NCBI GenBank assembly: GCA_964036295.1
Contig: OZ038466.1
Span: 25,861,997 to 25,925,996 of the forward strand
Length of the DNA: 64,000 nt
Origin: Plumapathes pennacea
Taxonomy: Eukaryota > Cnidaria > Anthozoa > Antipatharia > Myriopathidae
Direction: 5' to 3'
Made by a program: the position numbers and the translations under genes. The notes beneath the pieces are model-generated. The model was not told the origin of the DNA and did no database searches. It worked only from the letters and a program-made list of their open reading frames with translations. Positions 42,301 through 62,053 of the stretch are shown piece after piece. Position 1 is the stretch's first letter. Every line of letters starts with the position of its first letter.

Positions 42301-45300
42301 TGTTGTGTTTAATCATATACATTAATTTGTTAATTTATTTGTACTAACTGTACACAATTCTTGGTTTGCAACTGACATCATGGTGGCCATGCTAGAGAAA
42401 CATTTACAAAAGTTTGCTCGTTAGTCTCTATTGCACTTGAAACCAACATCTTCCAACATAGCTACAGTTTCTTTGTATTCTGAGTCACCAAAGATTGATT
42501 TCAAACCAAGAAATATAATAATATATTGTGAAAAGTTATTTTGCAATTAATGCCCATTAATTTGTGAAGAGCCTCTCATTTGAATGTTTGTTTGTTTGTT
42601 TGTTCAGCTTCCGAGAAGCTGCAGGTGGCTCTATTCAGGGAGATACACGCCTTCTCTCTGCTGGCTACGTCTTGATCATCATTTATGTTGCCTTGGTTCT
42701 TGGCAATTTGACCAGGCTTAATCTTAAGGTATTACCCGAATTCTATCAAGTGACCTTCAGAAATTTACAACTGTCATATAAATATTACTTAATTGTACAT
42801 TTTTCAAAGTTTGCAAATACAGCTGTGCTTTAATAAACTATAACTAACTGATTTTTATATCAGGTCTGGTTGGCTATTGCTGGTGTGCTTTGTGTTGGAC
42901 TAGCCATTGGTGTTTCTTTTGGTCTAGCCAGTGCCTTTGGAGTGTTTTACGGACCGGTGCATTCAACTTTGCCCTTTCTGCTATTAGGTAAACTTTGTAC
43001 GGTGAACCACCCAATTATTCATGGTTATAAAATAATTAAGTTACTTAATTGTTATGCTTAACATGATTGGTTAAAAAAACTTGTCAGATGAGAGTAATTA
43101 CACGCTTACATGATGCAATCATCATTTTTCATGTATTTTATTGACTAATTATTGTATAAAATAAGTGTATAATGAGTTCCTGTGTAATATAGCCTCATCT
43201 AAACACGCAGGAAGTTGGGACAACACGAGAGTAGCGTAGGGAAACCACGAGGTATCTTGCCTTCTCTTATGCTTCAAAACGCTATTTTTTTTCTATTGGC
43301 AGGTATTGGAGTTGATGATATGTTTGTCATAGTTCAAGCTTGGAGTAACATTCCGTCGGAAGTTCACCAAGCCAACGATATTTCTGAGCGAATTGGAATG
43401 GCCTTAAAGCATGCTGTGAGTGATTCTGATTTGCTGATGCCATGCGTTATAACACCATCACAACAGTATAAAGGGGATATAAACTGACATGGCCTCATGT
43501 CATATCTCAATACAGGGTGTTTCGATCACCATAACGTCGCTCACAGACTTCCTGGCTTTCATGATTGGAGCATCAACTGTGAGTACAGCAATGTGTCTTG
43601 AGTAATTGTTTTTTTTTTGTTTAAATGCAGTGTGTGTTACGTCAATGCTCTTCCCATGTGGGACCTCAATTTAAAAAGTCACAATAAAATAGTAAAAGGT
43701 AGCTAGAAATATGATAAAAAATACATATTCTTGCAATGACAGACTTTTCTCGATGAGTCGAAGGTGGGATTTCCGTGGTGGAAAACTTTGAAGTTGGACA
43801 AAAATTAAAGGGTTCAGACTATGGGCTGTTGATCCTTAACATTGCTGTATACGTATTCACTGTGTTCCTGTGGCTCCTGTCAGCTTTCTTACAACTTTTC
43901 CTTCTTATCCCTCGCTCACTGTTCTCTCCCTTAGGTTTACTGTGTATTTGCATACTGTATACGTTTATGCTAGTCGAAGGTAGCATGTGACGGGAGTTTT
44001 CGTTCTTTTTGCTAGATTTTGCCGGCCTTGAAGTCATTTTGCATCTTTGCAGGGATAGGTAAGTACTTTTTGCAAATTCAGAAATGTGAGAAAATGAAAA
44101 TGAAGTAAAGTGTGGATAGCAGAAAAGATCAGAGAGAAAATAGTAGTATGGGGAGGAAAAGAACCACTGAGTTTTAAGTTGTCCAGCTTTCTTTTCAATA
44201 AACTAATCTCTGTTGCCACTCAAACGTTTTCGTTCCTATTAGGCATTCTGATGGATTTCATCTTGCAAGCGACATTTTTCACAGCTTGGCTTGCGATTGA
44301 TGCTCGAAGGTAACGCGCTAATGAATTAACACTTCGCAGTATGACGTCAACAGCGTTGAACCAACTGGATAATTTTGCTGCTACGACGGTTTCTACACCA
44401 TTATATCATTATGTGTACCTATAAAGAACTCTCTCAGTTTCGCTTTTTGACCCTCTATCTAAAATTAAAGCCACTGCATAATGTACAGTTGCTATTAACG
44501 ACTCACGGCCACGCAACTATCAACACTTTAATGCTTTCCTTTATTTATTTTTGTTTTGTTTTGTCAACATAACAAACCAGTGTCGTTCTCTATACTTTCA
44601 CTTTTTAGACAAGAGAAAAAGCGTGATGGTTGTTGCTGTTGTATCAAACTTCCTGACGACTACACTGAATCAAACTGCGGCCGTAAAGATCGCATGAAGA
44701 CTTTCTTCGACAAGATCGTCGCCCCTGCTGTACTGTCACTTCCTGGCAAGGTATTATCAACTGCGGATCAATTTTAGAAACAGTGGGAAAATGACCTTCC
44801 AGGCTTTAGCTTTAAACTATAGTATCGTGGATAAATAAAGGTTGATTGATTGATTGATAGATGTAATAAGCTGTTAGTTCTGAGTTTAATCTCTTTCTGT
44901 GTGTATCATCTGTTGCAGATCATCGCTATGGTGATAACTGCAGCTCTGTTTGGAGTCAATTTGTATGGCACGCTTATGATCAGACAATACTTTGATCAAG
45001 TGTGGTTCCTGCCACCTGATACAATGGCGTACGAGTACGCGATTCAGAATCAAAAAGTAAGCGACAATATCTCCTGGTTAATACAACCATTTCGTTGCTA
45101 CGGGTTGTTCTTTCTAGACACAAATAGTCTTTTTATTTTTGTCATTAGAGAACAGTTTCCAACTACTTGATTCTAAGCAGGAATGGTTTGAAGCTGTAAA
45201 GTTCGCCGTTGGACATCATAACTATTTGGCTAAAAAGTTGATATAAGGCGCGCTTAATTGTTTGGGTATATTTTGGAATAGGAAGTATCAGCGGGCTGGG

Positions 45301-48300
45301 CGGTGAAATCTCTTGGTCTGGAGCTGAACTGAATGGAGATGTAATACCGAGGCAGCCTTTTGTGATTCCAGGGTGAACGTATTCAAAACACTCCGAAATT
45401 CGGCTACTCCTATTCCGGAATAGTTACCGAATGTAACAATTTTTTCTGCGTTTTTTTTTTTTTTTTTTTTTTTTCGATTTCTGATGTTGTTTGTCAATCT
45501 TTGTATTCACAGTTCTTCCCTATTTCTGGAGTTCCTGTTGTCATTTACACAGGTATGTATCAGGGTGCAGGCGAATCGTCAAACGAACAGCGATATTCTG
45601 CCGTCATGTATCTGTATCACTAGACAGTGTGATGGCACGGTTTTTGTTGTCTGCGTTTACGGTGTGATGCTATAATATTATATATATTATATATATATTA
45701 GTCTTCAGATAGTTCTTTTCTTGTGTGGTGACGAGTAAGTTGTATCTTGATATTAATGTGTTGTATGTGATCGATGGTCTTTTGAAATAATTTCTTGTGC
45801 TCTTTTTTTAGGCGAGATTGATTATTTCAAAGATCAGAGTAATCTGCACGAGTTGTACCGGGTCGCTGTAGATGATAAGTACATCGTGGAGAGTTCTGTC
45901 ACCAGCTGGTACGAAAACTACATGCAGTGGACAAAGGCGAGCAAAAATAACTCGCTACTAAACCCAGGTAAATGATTGCTAAATCATTATCACAAATAAC
46001 TATACACCATGGCGAAACATTATTGAGTGGTTTCATAGTTTTTGCATCATACATTTTTATTTTTTTTTTACCGAGCAACGTTTGTTGTTGTCAACATGTA
46101 TGCTCGCTGTTATGTTGTTTCGTCGTGCGTGTGAGTGACTCTGTTTTCTGCTTGTCTCTTATTTTCTATGAAACTACCAAATTAATTTTCCCAGAAACTC
46201 CCTGTGTGTCTTGTTTCATCAAGATTGTTTGTATAATCTGATTACAGGAAAGTCTGAAATCACGGATAAGACGTTGTTTTACGCGTGGCTCCAAGAATTT
46301 CTCGGGTCTCCTGCCGGCAGGAGTTTTAAGAATGACGTCAAATTCGCTAACAAGTCAGGACCTCCGCAGATAACGGTAAATTACACATAACGTGTGGTAT
46401 GCGTTTTTCTTGTGGTTGCTGCATTGATTAATACTGTCGAAAGTAAAAATAATACATTGTCTAATGTCTAAGATTTGCTTTACTGTCTTGAATCCGGCAT
46501 TTCTTGATCTAAAGTTGTCTTTGTTTTTGTTGTTGTTGTTGTTGTTGTTGTTGTAAATTTCCTTCGTCAGGCTTCCCGCATGAGATTCACTCACAAGGAC
46601 ATGGAATCCTCAAAGATCGAGGTGAAAGCAATGGACGATCTGCGAGAGAAAATCTCCAAAATCTACCCAAACGACGATGCCTTTGCTTATACGCGTTTCT
46701 ACTTGCAATGGGAAACCAACAAGGTGCGCGAGATTTAATCTTAAACAGTTCAGACACAGCCTTTCCACACCGGAAGTCTAGCGATTACAAACCAGTTTTA
46801 TACTGTCTCAGTATTGACCAGGAAGTCGATACGTGGAGTAGATTAAGAGCTGCGTTTTGTTTTACAATTCTTTCTTTCTTTCCAGGTTATTTCTGAGGAG
46901 GTTTTCCGAAACGTCGCTCTTGCTCTGGCTTCTGTTTTCGTCGCCACGTTAATAGTGCTTGCTAACTTCTGGACCTGTTTGATGGTCTTCACGTGTGTCG
47001 GATTTACGTTGGTAAGTTAGGCCAGTTTCAATTTGTTTGTGATTTGATTTTTTCTTAACGTAGAAGTTAGTTATTAGAAATCAGTTGGAAATTTCTGGAA
47101 AACAATAAGTTAAAAGCTTCGGAATTCATAGCTCAAGAATTTGTACCTTCAATTAAATTTGATTCTGGAACAGTTGTTATTTCTGTCTATTTCACCCTCC
47201 AACACCCCCCCCCCCCCCCCCCCACCCCTGATAGTAAAAAGCTTGTACTAACCCCTCCCCTCCCATGTTGGTACAGGTGGATCTGGCTGGCACAATGCAT
47301 TTTTGGGGTTTGACTATTGACACAGTAACCACTGTTATACTGGTGCTGGCCGTGGGTCTCGCTGTGGATTACTCGTCGCATATTGGACACACGTTTATGA
47401 TATTCACAGGCTCCAGTACAGGTATGACGTCATCGGGGTTTCCAATTGCCCGTTATGTCTGTAGCTTTTACGCAAATACGAACTCAAACCAATTTGATCA
47501 GATATAATTACTAATTCTAAATCTAACAATCCAGTATTCCAACATAATTATAATCGGCCACCTAACTAAACAACTGTCACACAAGTCAATCAGCTTTCAT
47601 CTCCTGCAGAGCGTGCCCACGTGACCCTGCGAGACATGGGGCCAGCGGTTTTCAATGGAGGCTTCAGTACTTTCTTGGCATTCGTCCTGTTGGCATTTTC
47701 AAATTCTTATGTTTTCAAGACATTCTTTAAGGTATGCTCAATCAACTGTGTGTGGCCCGGATGTACTGAGCAGTTGTGAGTGGCATAATTTTTCGTGACA
47801 CGGTAAAATATTCTTTAATGCCAGTTGCCATAGTTTTTGACGCGATGCAGTGTTGCCTTGTGTTATTGTGATGGGTTCCAGGTGTCTTGCGAACGGGGGT
47901 TTATATTCACTCGTGGTCGTGTTCTGTCGCAGGTCTTTTTCTGTGTGGTTGTTTATGGCACGTTCCACGGACTCGTATACCTTCCCGTACTCATGGCGTC
48001 TATTGGACCATCCCCGTATGAATCGGCCACGCCCGCGGTCAAAAAACCTCAGCGGAGTCAGTCTCCCGTGCATCCGTCAGAACCGCCGGGAGATAACGTT
48101 AGTTATGAACTTGCCGTGGCTGGAGGAAGGACGACGCCATTACGTGCAAGGCCTCCGCCGGCAAAGAACGGAAATGCGTACATTCCTCCACCTGACTATG
48201 AAGGTTGGTGTCATCTCTTCGTCCTTTTGCTCTGATTTAATCTGTGGTCTTCTTCCTCTTCTTTTCCCTGCTGTGCTCTGCTGACTTCTCCCCGTCTTCT

Positions 48301-48394
48301 TCCCCTTTCCTCTCTCCTCTTCTCTTCTTTTTAGAGAGGAAACGACAGCACAGGAATGCGAGACCACTCTCCTATTTTCCCATCTACTCTTTCT

Positions 48395-48443
<49 letters not shown>

Positions 48444-48865
48444 TCCTCTCCCCCTGCTCTCTGCTCCTCTATTTTCCTCTTTGTTCCTCTATCTTCCTCT
48501 CTCCTTTACTGTTCTATTCCCTCGCCTCCTCTTCTCTAGAAAATGCGAAATTCAAACACCATGCACAAGTAGTGTATTGCACCAAATTTATTCTTGAAAC
48601 ATACCTTTGTTTGTTTAGAATTTAAATCTGTCCAAAATGTAGTTTCAACTCGACACAATAAAAGAACGCTAAATGAAATGAAAAGCAACCATGAGTTATA
48701 TATGTTATATTGATAGTGCCAAGACAATTTCTCGGAACAACTGCAGGGAACTTGAAGCCTTACTTTGTTTCAGGTGTGAACATGGTTGATATGCAGAAGA
48801 AATCGTCCGCGTCCGCGAACCCAGGATTCCACGGAAGTCAAAAAGATTTGGCTCAGAGTTCATGA
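39374..48865 (+). CDS. PTCHD3-like Patched/RND-family membrane protein, copy A
   Basis: 23 exons: 39374-39471, 40359-40605, 41132-41205, 41368-41487, 41692-41839, 42050-42147, 42608-42728, 42864-42987, 43303-43415, 43516-43578, 44016-44058, 44243-44309, 44609-44750, 44919-45056, 45513-45552, 45812-45967, 46248-46375, 46571-46723, 46886-47011, 47277-47421, 47610-47731, 47933-48203, 48774-48865. Total 2829 nt, 942 aa, in frame. TM1 is at about 41-63 (SPWITILVCLILSGACMVGM), then loop 1. The sterol-sensing-type bundle starts near 278, with GIGVDD at 344-349. A Cys4 cluster lies at 447-450. Loop 2 precedes the second bundle from about 692, with Asp764 in GLAVDYSSH. Both RND proton-relay aspartates are present, suggesting an active ion-driven transporter; the substrate is unknown (sterol or lipid by family). 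The first exon is set by homology to copy B. Confidence 0.87.
47202..47222. repeat. Poly-C run in PTCHD-A intron 19
   Basis: About 20 consecutive C about 50 bp upstream of exon 20. A similar run of about 18 C sits at 41864-41881, roughly 25 bp after exon 5. Confidence 0.9.
48395..48439. repeat. (AT)n microsatellite in a pyrimidine-rich intron
   Basis: About 22 AT dinucleotides inside a 300-bp CT-rich stretch (48241-48540) of PTCHD-A intron 22. Confidence 0.95.
48657..48662 (+). other. Candidate intronic polyadenylation signal, PTCHD-A
   Basis: AATAAA 112 bp upstream of the last exon. Copy B has AATAAA at 60693-60698 in the same intron. Reading through the exon 22 donor would give a short alternative C-terminus (EGWCHLFVLLL, stop at 48233-48235). 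Use of the signal is untested. Confidence 0.35.
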
Positions 48866-49091
48866 GCCCAGTTCAAAGGTCATCGTGCGATGTTTTAACC
48901 AATAAGTCCCTTTACCACTCATGCAGAGTCACTAAAAAAGTTTTACACACCGTATAAATGGTTGTGAAGTCAGTCTCTCTGCTTCGTCCCGTTCATTTCT
49001 TTTTGTTTTGTTTTGTTTTGTTTTTCTGCAAGCTGCATTATAACCCAACTCTGCCCGTCATCTGTGATCGTCAAGTATCTCGGCTTCGACG

Positions 49092-49241
49092 ATTGCGCAT
49101 GAGTGTGAAAGTGTCTTATTGGTCGGTTGAATAACTGTTATCAGTGATAGATTTTAATTGCACGTCATTTTAGTGTGTGGACATGGTAAACTGGTTTGGT
49201 CGTTCTTATAGTTCGATCTAGTTAGTGAACGGGTTGGTCTT
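49092..49241 (+). promoter_or_regulatory. 3' flank block conserved between PTCHD-A and PTCHD-B
   Basis: About 150 bp downstream of the stop matches 61121-61270 downstream of copy B, in the same order and spacing. Shared steps include GCGCATGA, CTTATTGGT, AATTGCACGT, TTTTAGTGTGT, ATAGTTCGATCT and GGTCTT. Neither copy is coding here. It could be 3' UTR regulatory sequence or simply a recent duplication remnant. Confidence 0.6.
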
Positions 49242-49812
49242 CTTGGTTCACGTCTGGACGACTTGATCTTCAAATCGTGTCTTGGGCCCCAGGAGGGTCT
49301 ATTTGTACAGCACCTCACGTTACAGTGAGTAAATCACAAAGCTACACAAAAGCACAACGGTCTTGGTGTTTGAATGTTTTCGGAGTGGATTTTCAAACAC
49401 TTTTCAAGGGATCGTTATCAGATGTATGTCTGCTGAGCTTTTAATTTTGCTGTTTATGTATTCATTCATTCCACTGTAGATACTTTGTTAGATCCGTTTG
49501 TGTAGTAATTCGAAAACATAAATACCCTTCGGATTTTTTTCTTAATATTTGAAATGAAAACTGCGAGTTTTTTCTCCTTGCTATTTATAAACAGCATTTA
49601 GAATATTTATTGTGTACATTATTTATAGTGTAGAATTTCACCGTAATTCTCAATTGTATTATATGGAAGGCAAGCAAATTGCCAGTTAGTAAAGCACATA
49701 TTTAATTTCTTCACAGAGGAGCAGGTTCCGCACTGTGATTAGTAACGCATTGGTAGGCACAGAAATTCCATACAGGGACAGAGGTTTGCTTGTGACTGTG
49801 TAAATAGAACTA

Positions 49813-50040
49813 CAATCATGGCCAAAATTAGTTGGGACGATGCCAAGGCTATGTATTTTGTACTGAAACAAAATCATTAACATTAGAGGTAGCTATGATA
49901 CCCCCCTCCCCCTGAATCAATGTTGGTGTGAGTTGGTGCATGTTACGTACTGTGTGCAGCTGATATTTCAACATTGATTTGGGGGAGGGGGGGGGGGGGG
50001 GGGGGGATTGGTATCGTCCCAACACTTTTGGCCATGATTG
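49813..50040. mobile_element. TA-flanked foldback (MITE-like) element with poly-G arm
   Basis: The left end reads CAATCATGGCCAAAATTAGT and the reverse complement of the right end CAATCATGGCCAAAAGTGTT; both continue to TTGGGACGAT. TA flanks both ends (49811-49812 and 50041-50042). Inner arms also pair: ATACCCCCCTCCCCCTGAAT at about 49899-49918 with ATTTGGGGGAGGGGG near 49977-49991. The left arm carries about 50 extra bases without a partner, so it is interrupted. Expansion of the G run (about 49981-50006) is one-sided. Confidence 0.75.
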
Positions 50041-50348
50041 TATATCACTGTAGTTAATTTTCAGTCATCACCTAAACAAACGAAGCTTGAGAATCTGCTG
50101 ACAAGGAACACGTCTGGAAACTTCCTGGATGGGCTTGCGTAAAGCCGTTTCTGATTGGCGGATTGTCTGGCAAGGCTCATTTGCTTAGTTGATGAACTGT
50201 ATGCCTTTATTCATTATGACGTCATTTGGCTTGATGCGCTTTGTAGCAGTCGCGGATTTCACGAGTGTCGGCCGTTTTTAAGATCGCTGATCTTTAATAT
50301 GATGATGTATTGGCGACTGAAATTATCTTTGATAGCATTGAATTCCTC

Positions 50349-50381
<33 letters not shown>

Positions 50382-50657
50382 TCGTTTTTGTTGAAGCATC
50401 TTGCTACATAAACACTCTAATCCACCGCCCACACCCACATTTTGGCTTTTTCGCTGAAAAAAAGGCAAGTTGTTTCGAATATATTCAGGGCTGTGAGACG
50501 GCTTTTCATCCTTACAAGAGGTTTAACACAGTCAGCTTCCGCATTATCTTCAACTTACGTCAAAGTGAACACAAATGACTGCAATTTATCACTAGTCATG
50601 ATAAACTGTGTGCAAGTCTGCACGTAGGCTATAGTCTTGGGTGTTGTTGTTGTTGTT

Positions 50658-50683
50658 GGGGGGGGGGGGGGGGGGGGGGGGGG
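50658..50683. repeat. Poly-G run
   Basis: About 25 consecutive G following a GTT repeat, in the PTCHD-A/PTCHD-B intergenic region. Exact length is unreliable in assemblies. Confidence 0.9.
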
Positions 50684-52291
50684 ACCCGTGTGTTCTGCAT
50701 GGTCTTGTACAGTGTTCAATAATTATCCCGAGTGAGATAAAAAGAGTGCTTGTACATTTGCAGTATACTCGTTTCCTTTGTCAAGCATCGCGGTCCTACC
50801 TTTCATTTTATAATGTGGACGTTTTGATCTTCATGCTTCGCAGCGCGAGGAATAAAAAATTACCATACTTTTCTTTGTATGCTATTTTTAACGATAGTTG
50901 CATAAATTATTGTAAGGAGAGCACCACGGGTATTGCCGGGCTTTTAAGATTTTCTGCGGTTGAGATTGAAGGCAGCGGGATTCTTGAGCTTCTCTTTCCT
51001 TCAGCATGAAGTTTTGTTGACCGAGCCCACTGTACAATCAATCCAGAAACCGCCAGGTAAGTGTTATTGGCGCCAGTCGCACTCGTAACTTTAAAGACAT
51101 TAATATCGGCATTTGCATCATTTGAAGTGCAAACAGCGCTTGTAACCAGAAATATATGCCAGCAAGTTGCTACCAAACATTAAAGAAGCTGTCTTATTGC
51201 TCTCGATAATGAGTTATTATCGATTAAACTTCAAAGTTCGACCGGGCCCATTATTACCTTTCTGCGATACATTTGAGCGAACATGGTTAAGAAAGTTATG
51301 GTCTAAGCATAGTTCAAGACCACTGCTAAACGTGGTCTTTATAAACCGACGCCGATATATGTTCTGGAAATGCAGCTTAACCTTCCATTGGCGAACCCTT
51401 ATTTACGGAGTCCGTCAAAACTTTAATTTAGCAATAAACCAGGTCTAAGTGGCTTTGTTTAAAAAATCGACTCTTGATGTTTGCCGTTCACTTCGGCGTC
51501 ATGCATGCGAATCGGCATCAAGCGGATCCGTCAAAACTCGTGCTGCGCTTATTTCGTTGGCTGAGTTCAAAAGCTCAAAGCAGCTCAGTAGGTTTTTTCA
51601 TTTGCTTGAAGTTAGGCTCGGCTTTACTGAGCTTGACCCTCCCGCCACAGCTTCTCTCAATCTGTCGCTCCCACATGGCATTTCTGTTTAAATTACTGAT
51701 ATGATCATAAGCGTGAAAGTTTCAGGTTTATTACGGCACCGGTATAGTTGGTATAAATGCAATCGGTCAATGGTTTCACTTAAATGGTTTTTTTCGTGTC
51801 CACTTACCAGTAGTATTTTGCACGGCTGGTATAATGTAATTGTTTGCGGAATGTTTTTTGATCATTGCAACGTTTTATTGTGATTACCATGGAAACCAAA
51901 ATCATACAGGATTTTTTCACGTAATTGGCGTAATCAGCATATTTCTGTGCACATTTTTGTATCATGAAGTAATGTGCATTTAAGCCCAGCTTATACAGTT
52001 TGCCTCGCTCGTGCAAAGCCGCACACCAACTTTAGAAGTTATTAGAAAATTAGGAAAAGACTGGCTTCGATAAAAATCAAACATTCTATCAGTTTGCTTT
52101 CAAAAATTCCTTAAGCAATGGCAGCAGAGCGAAGTGATATTGCCCGCATTTTTTGTCATTATTTCTGCGAGAAAAGTAACAAGATAACAAATTCAGGATA
52201 AGACCAGCCTTGGCTGACTATTTTGTGAGTGAGGCATTTGTAAATTCTTCAGTATATTTCCTTCTCAGCCAATCAAGTCAGAAACTTAGTG

Positions 52292-61027
<8,736 letters not shown>

Positions 61028-62053
61028 CACTCACATACCAATAGCATTTTTTATTTCCTTCCTTCTCTGCCCGCAAGTTTGACTGTCACTTGACCCGTCA
61101 AAATATCTTGACCTGAACAACTGCGCATGAATGTGAAGGTAGCTTATTGGTTGGTTGAATAATTGTTGTTGACAATATTGGTTTTAAATTGCACGTAATT
61201 TTAGTGTGTATAAGTAAGTTGGTTAGGTCGTTCTGATAGTTCGATCTCGTCAGTGGACGGGTCGGTCTTAAAGTCTGGACAACCGGTTATTGTATAATCA
61301 TCTTATAAAGGATGTTTGCGGAACAAAGTCCTAAACCACTTTTTAAATGTTATTTTTTAAAGAAATATGTCTAATTTTATATATTGTATATTAGTCTTAA
61401 TTTTAAATTTAATATAATTTTTCTAATTGATTATAATGGAACATGTAAGATTATTCTTGTTGCTATTTATTATCAGTAATTTATATATTTATTGTGTCTT
61501 TGGTGTTTTTTCTTTGCCACGGTACATAGTATACGCCAGGGAGGTAGGATTTTATTTCGTTTTCTTTTTTGCTGCCCTGCCTTAAACATTCTTGGCAATT
61601 TTTGCAGCTTTGATAGGGTCTTTTCTCAAATTTCGGTAATCATCACGATATTTCAGCCATGAATAGGGTAACAGTCGAATTACGCTGTGATCAGTAAATC
61701 AGCAAGCCACATCGTGTGCATAAGACATCCTGTGAGAACAGAGTTGGCCATCTGTTCGAAGCTGTTTTGAGTACTCGCTGTTAATTTTCTGCCACCACTC
61801 AAAGAAGCAAGTAAATCTCCGTATGAGAAGTGCGGTACCGATAAATATCTGACCGGCCGGCCTGACTAATTTCATCGCCGCGCGTAATCTGAAAACTGAA
61901 CAGATTTGCTTGAAGCCGTTTCTAATGATTTCGATCGTCTTACAAGATCATAAATGGACACCACTTGACAACAGTTTTTGATTAACTTTAATAATAAATT
62001 TGATCAGCGGTCAAAGGGACCTCTGACCTCAGTGACCTCTGACTTCTAATTCA
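61028..62053. other. Intergenic region between tail-to-tail PTCHD-B and PTCHD-C
   Basis: About 1 kb holding both 3' ends. 61121-61270 matches the PTCHD-A 3' flank block. I could not see the same block downstream of copy C on the minus strand. The rest is AT-rich with no gene. Confidence 0.55.

Larger units (their letters stand above)
48866..52291. other. Intergenic region between PTCHD-A and PTCHD-B
   Basis: 3.4 kb. It starts with the PTCHD-A 3' UTR and a block conserved with the PTCHD-B 3' flank (49092-49241). Then follow a foldback element (49813-50040), (TTG)n at about 50350-50381, and a poly-G run near 50658-50683. ORFs at 51449-51704 and elsewhere have no family support or splice context. 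PTCHD-B promoter sequence should lie at the right end; no motif is evident. Confidence 0.5.

Noticed and set aside
50155-50394. Open frame ending in a run of cysteines
   Set aside because: The cysteines come from a (TTG)n repeat read as TGT; no homology, splice context or conserved start.
51449-51704. Overlapping plus-strand ORFs of 76-80 residues
   Set aside because: Two frames are open at once, no family signal, and the composition matches intergenic DNA.
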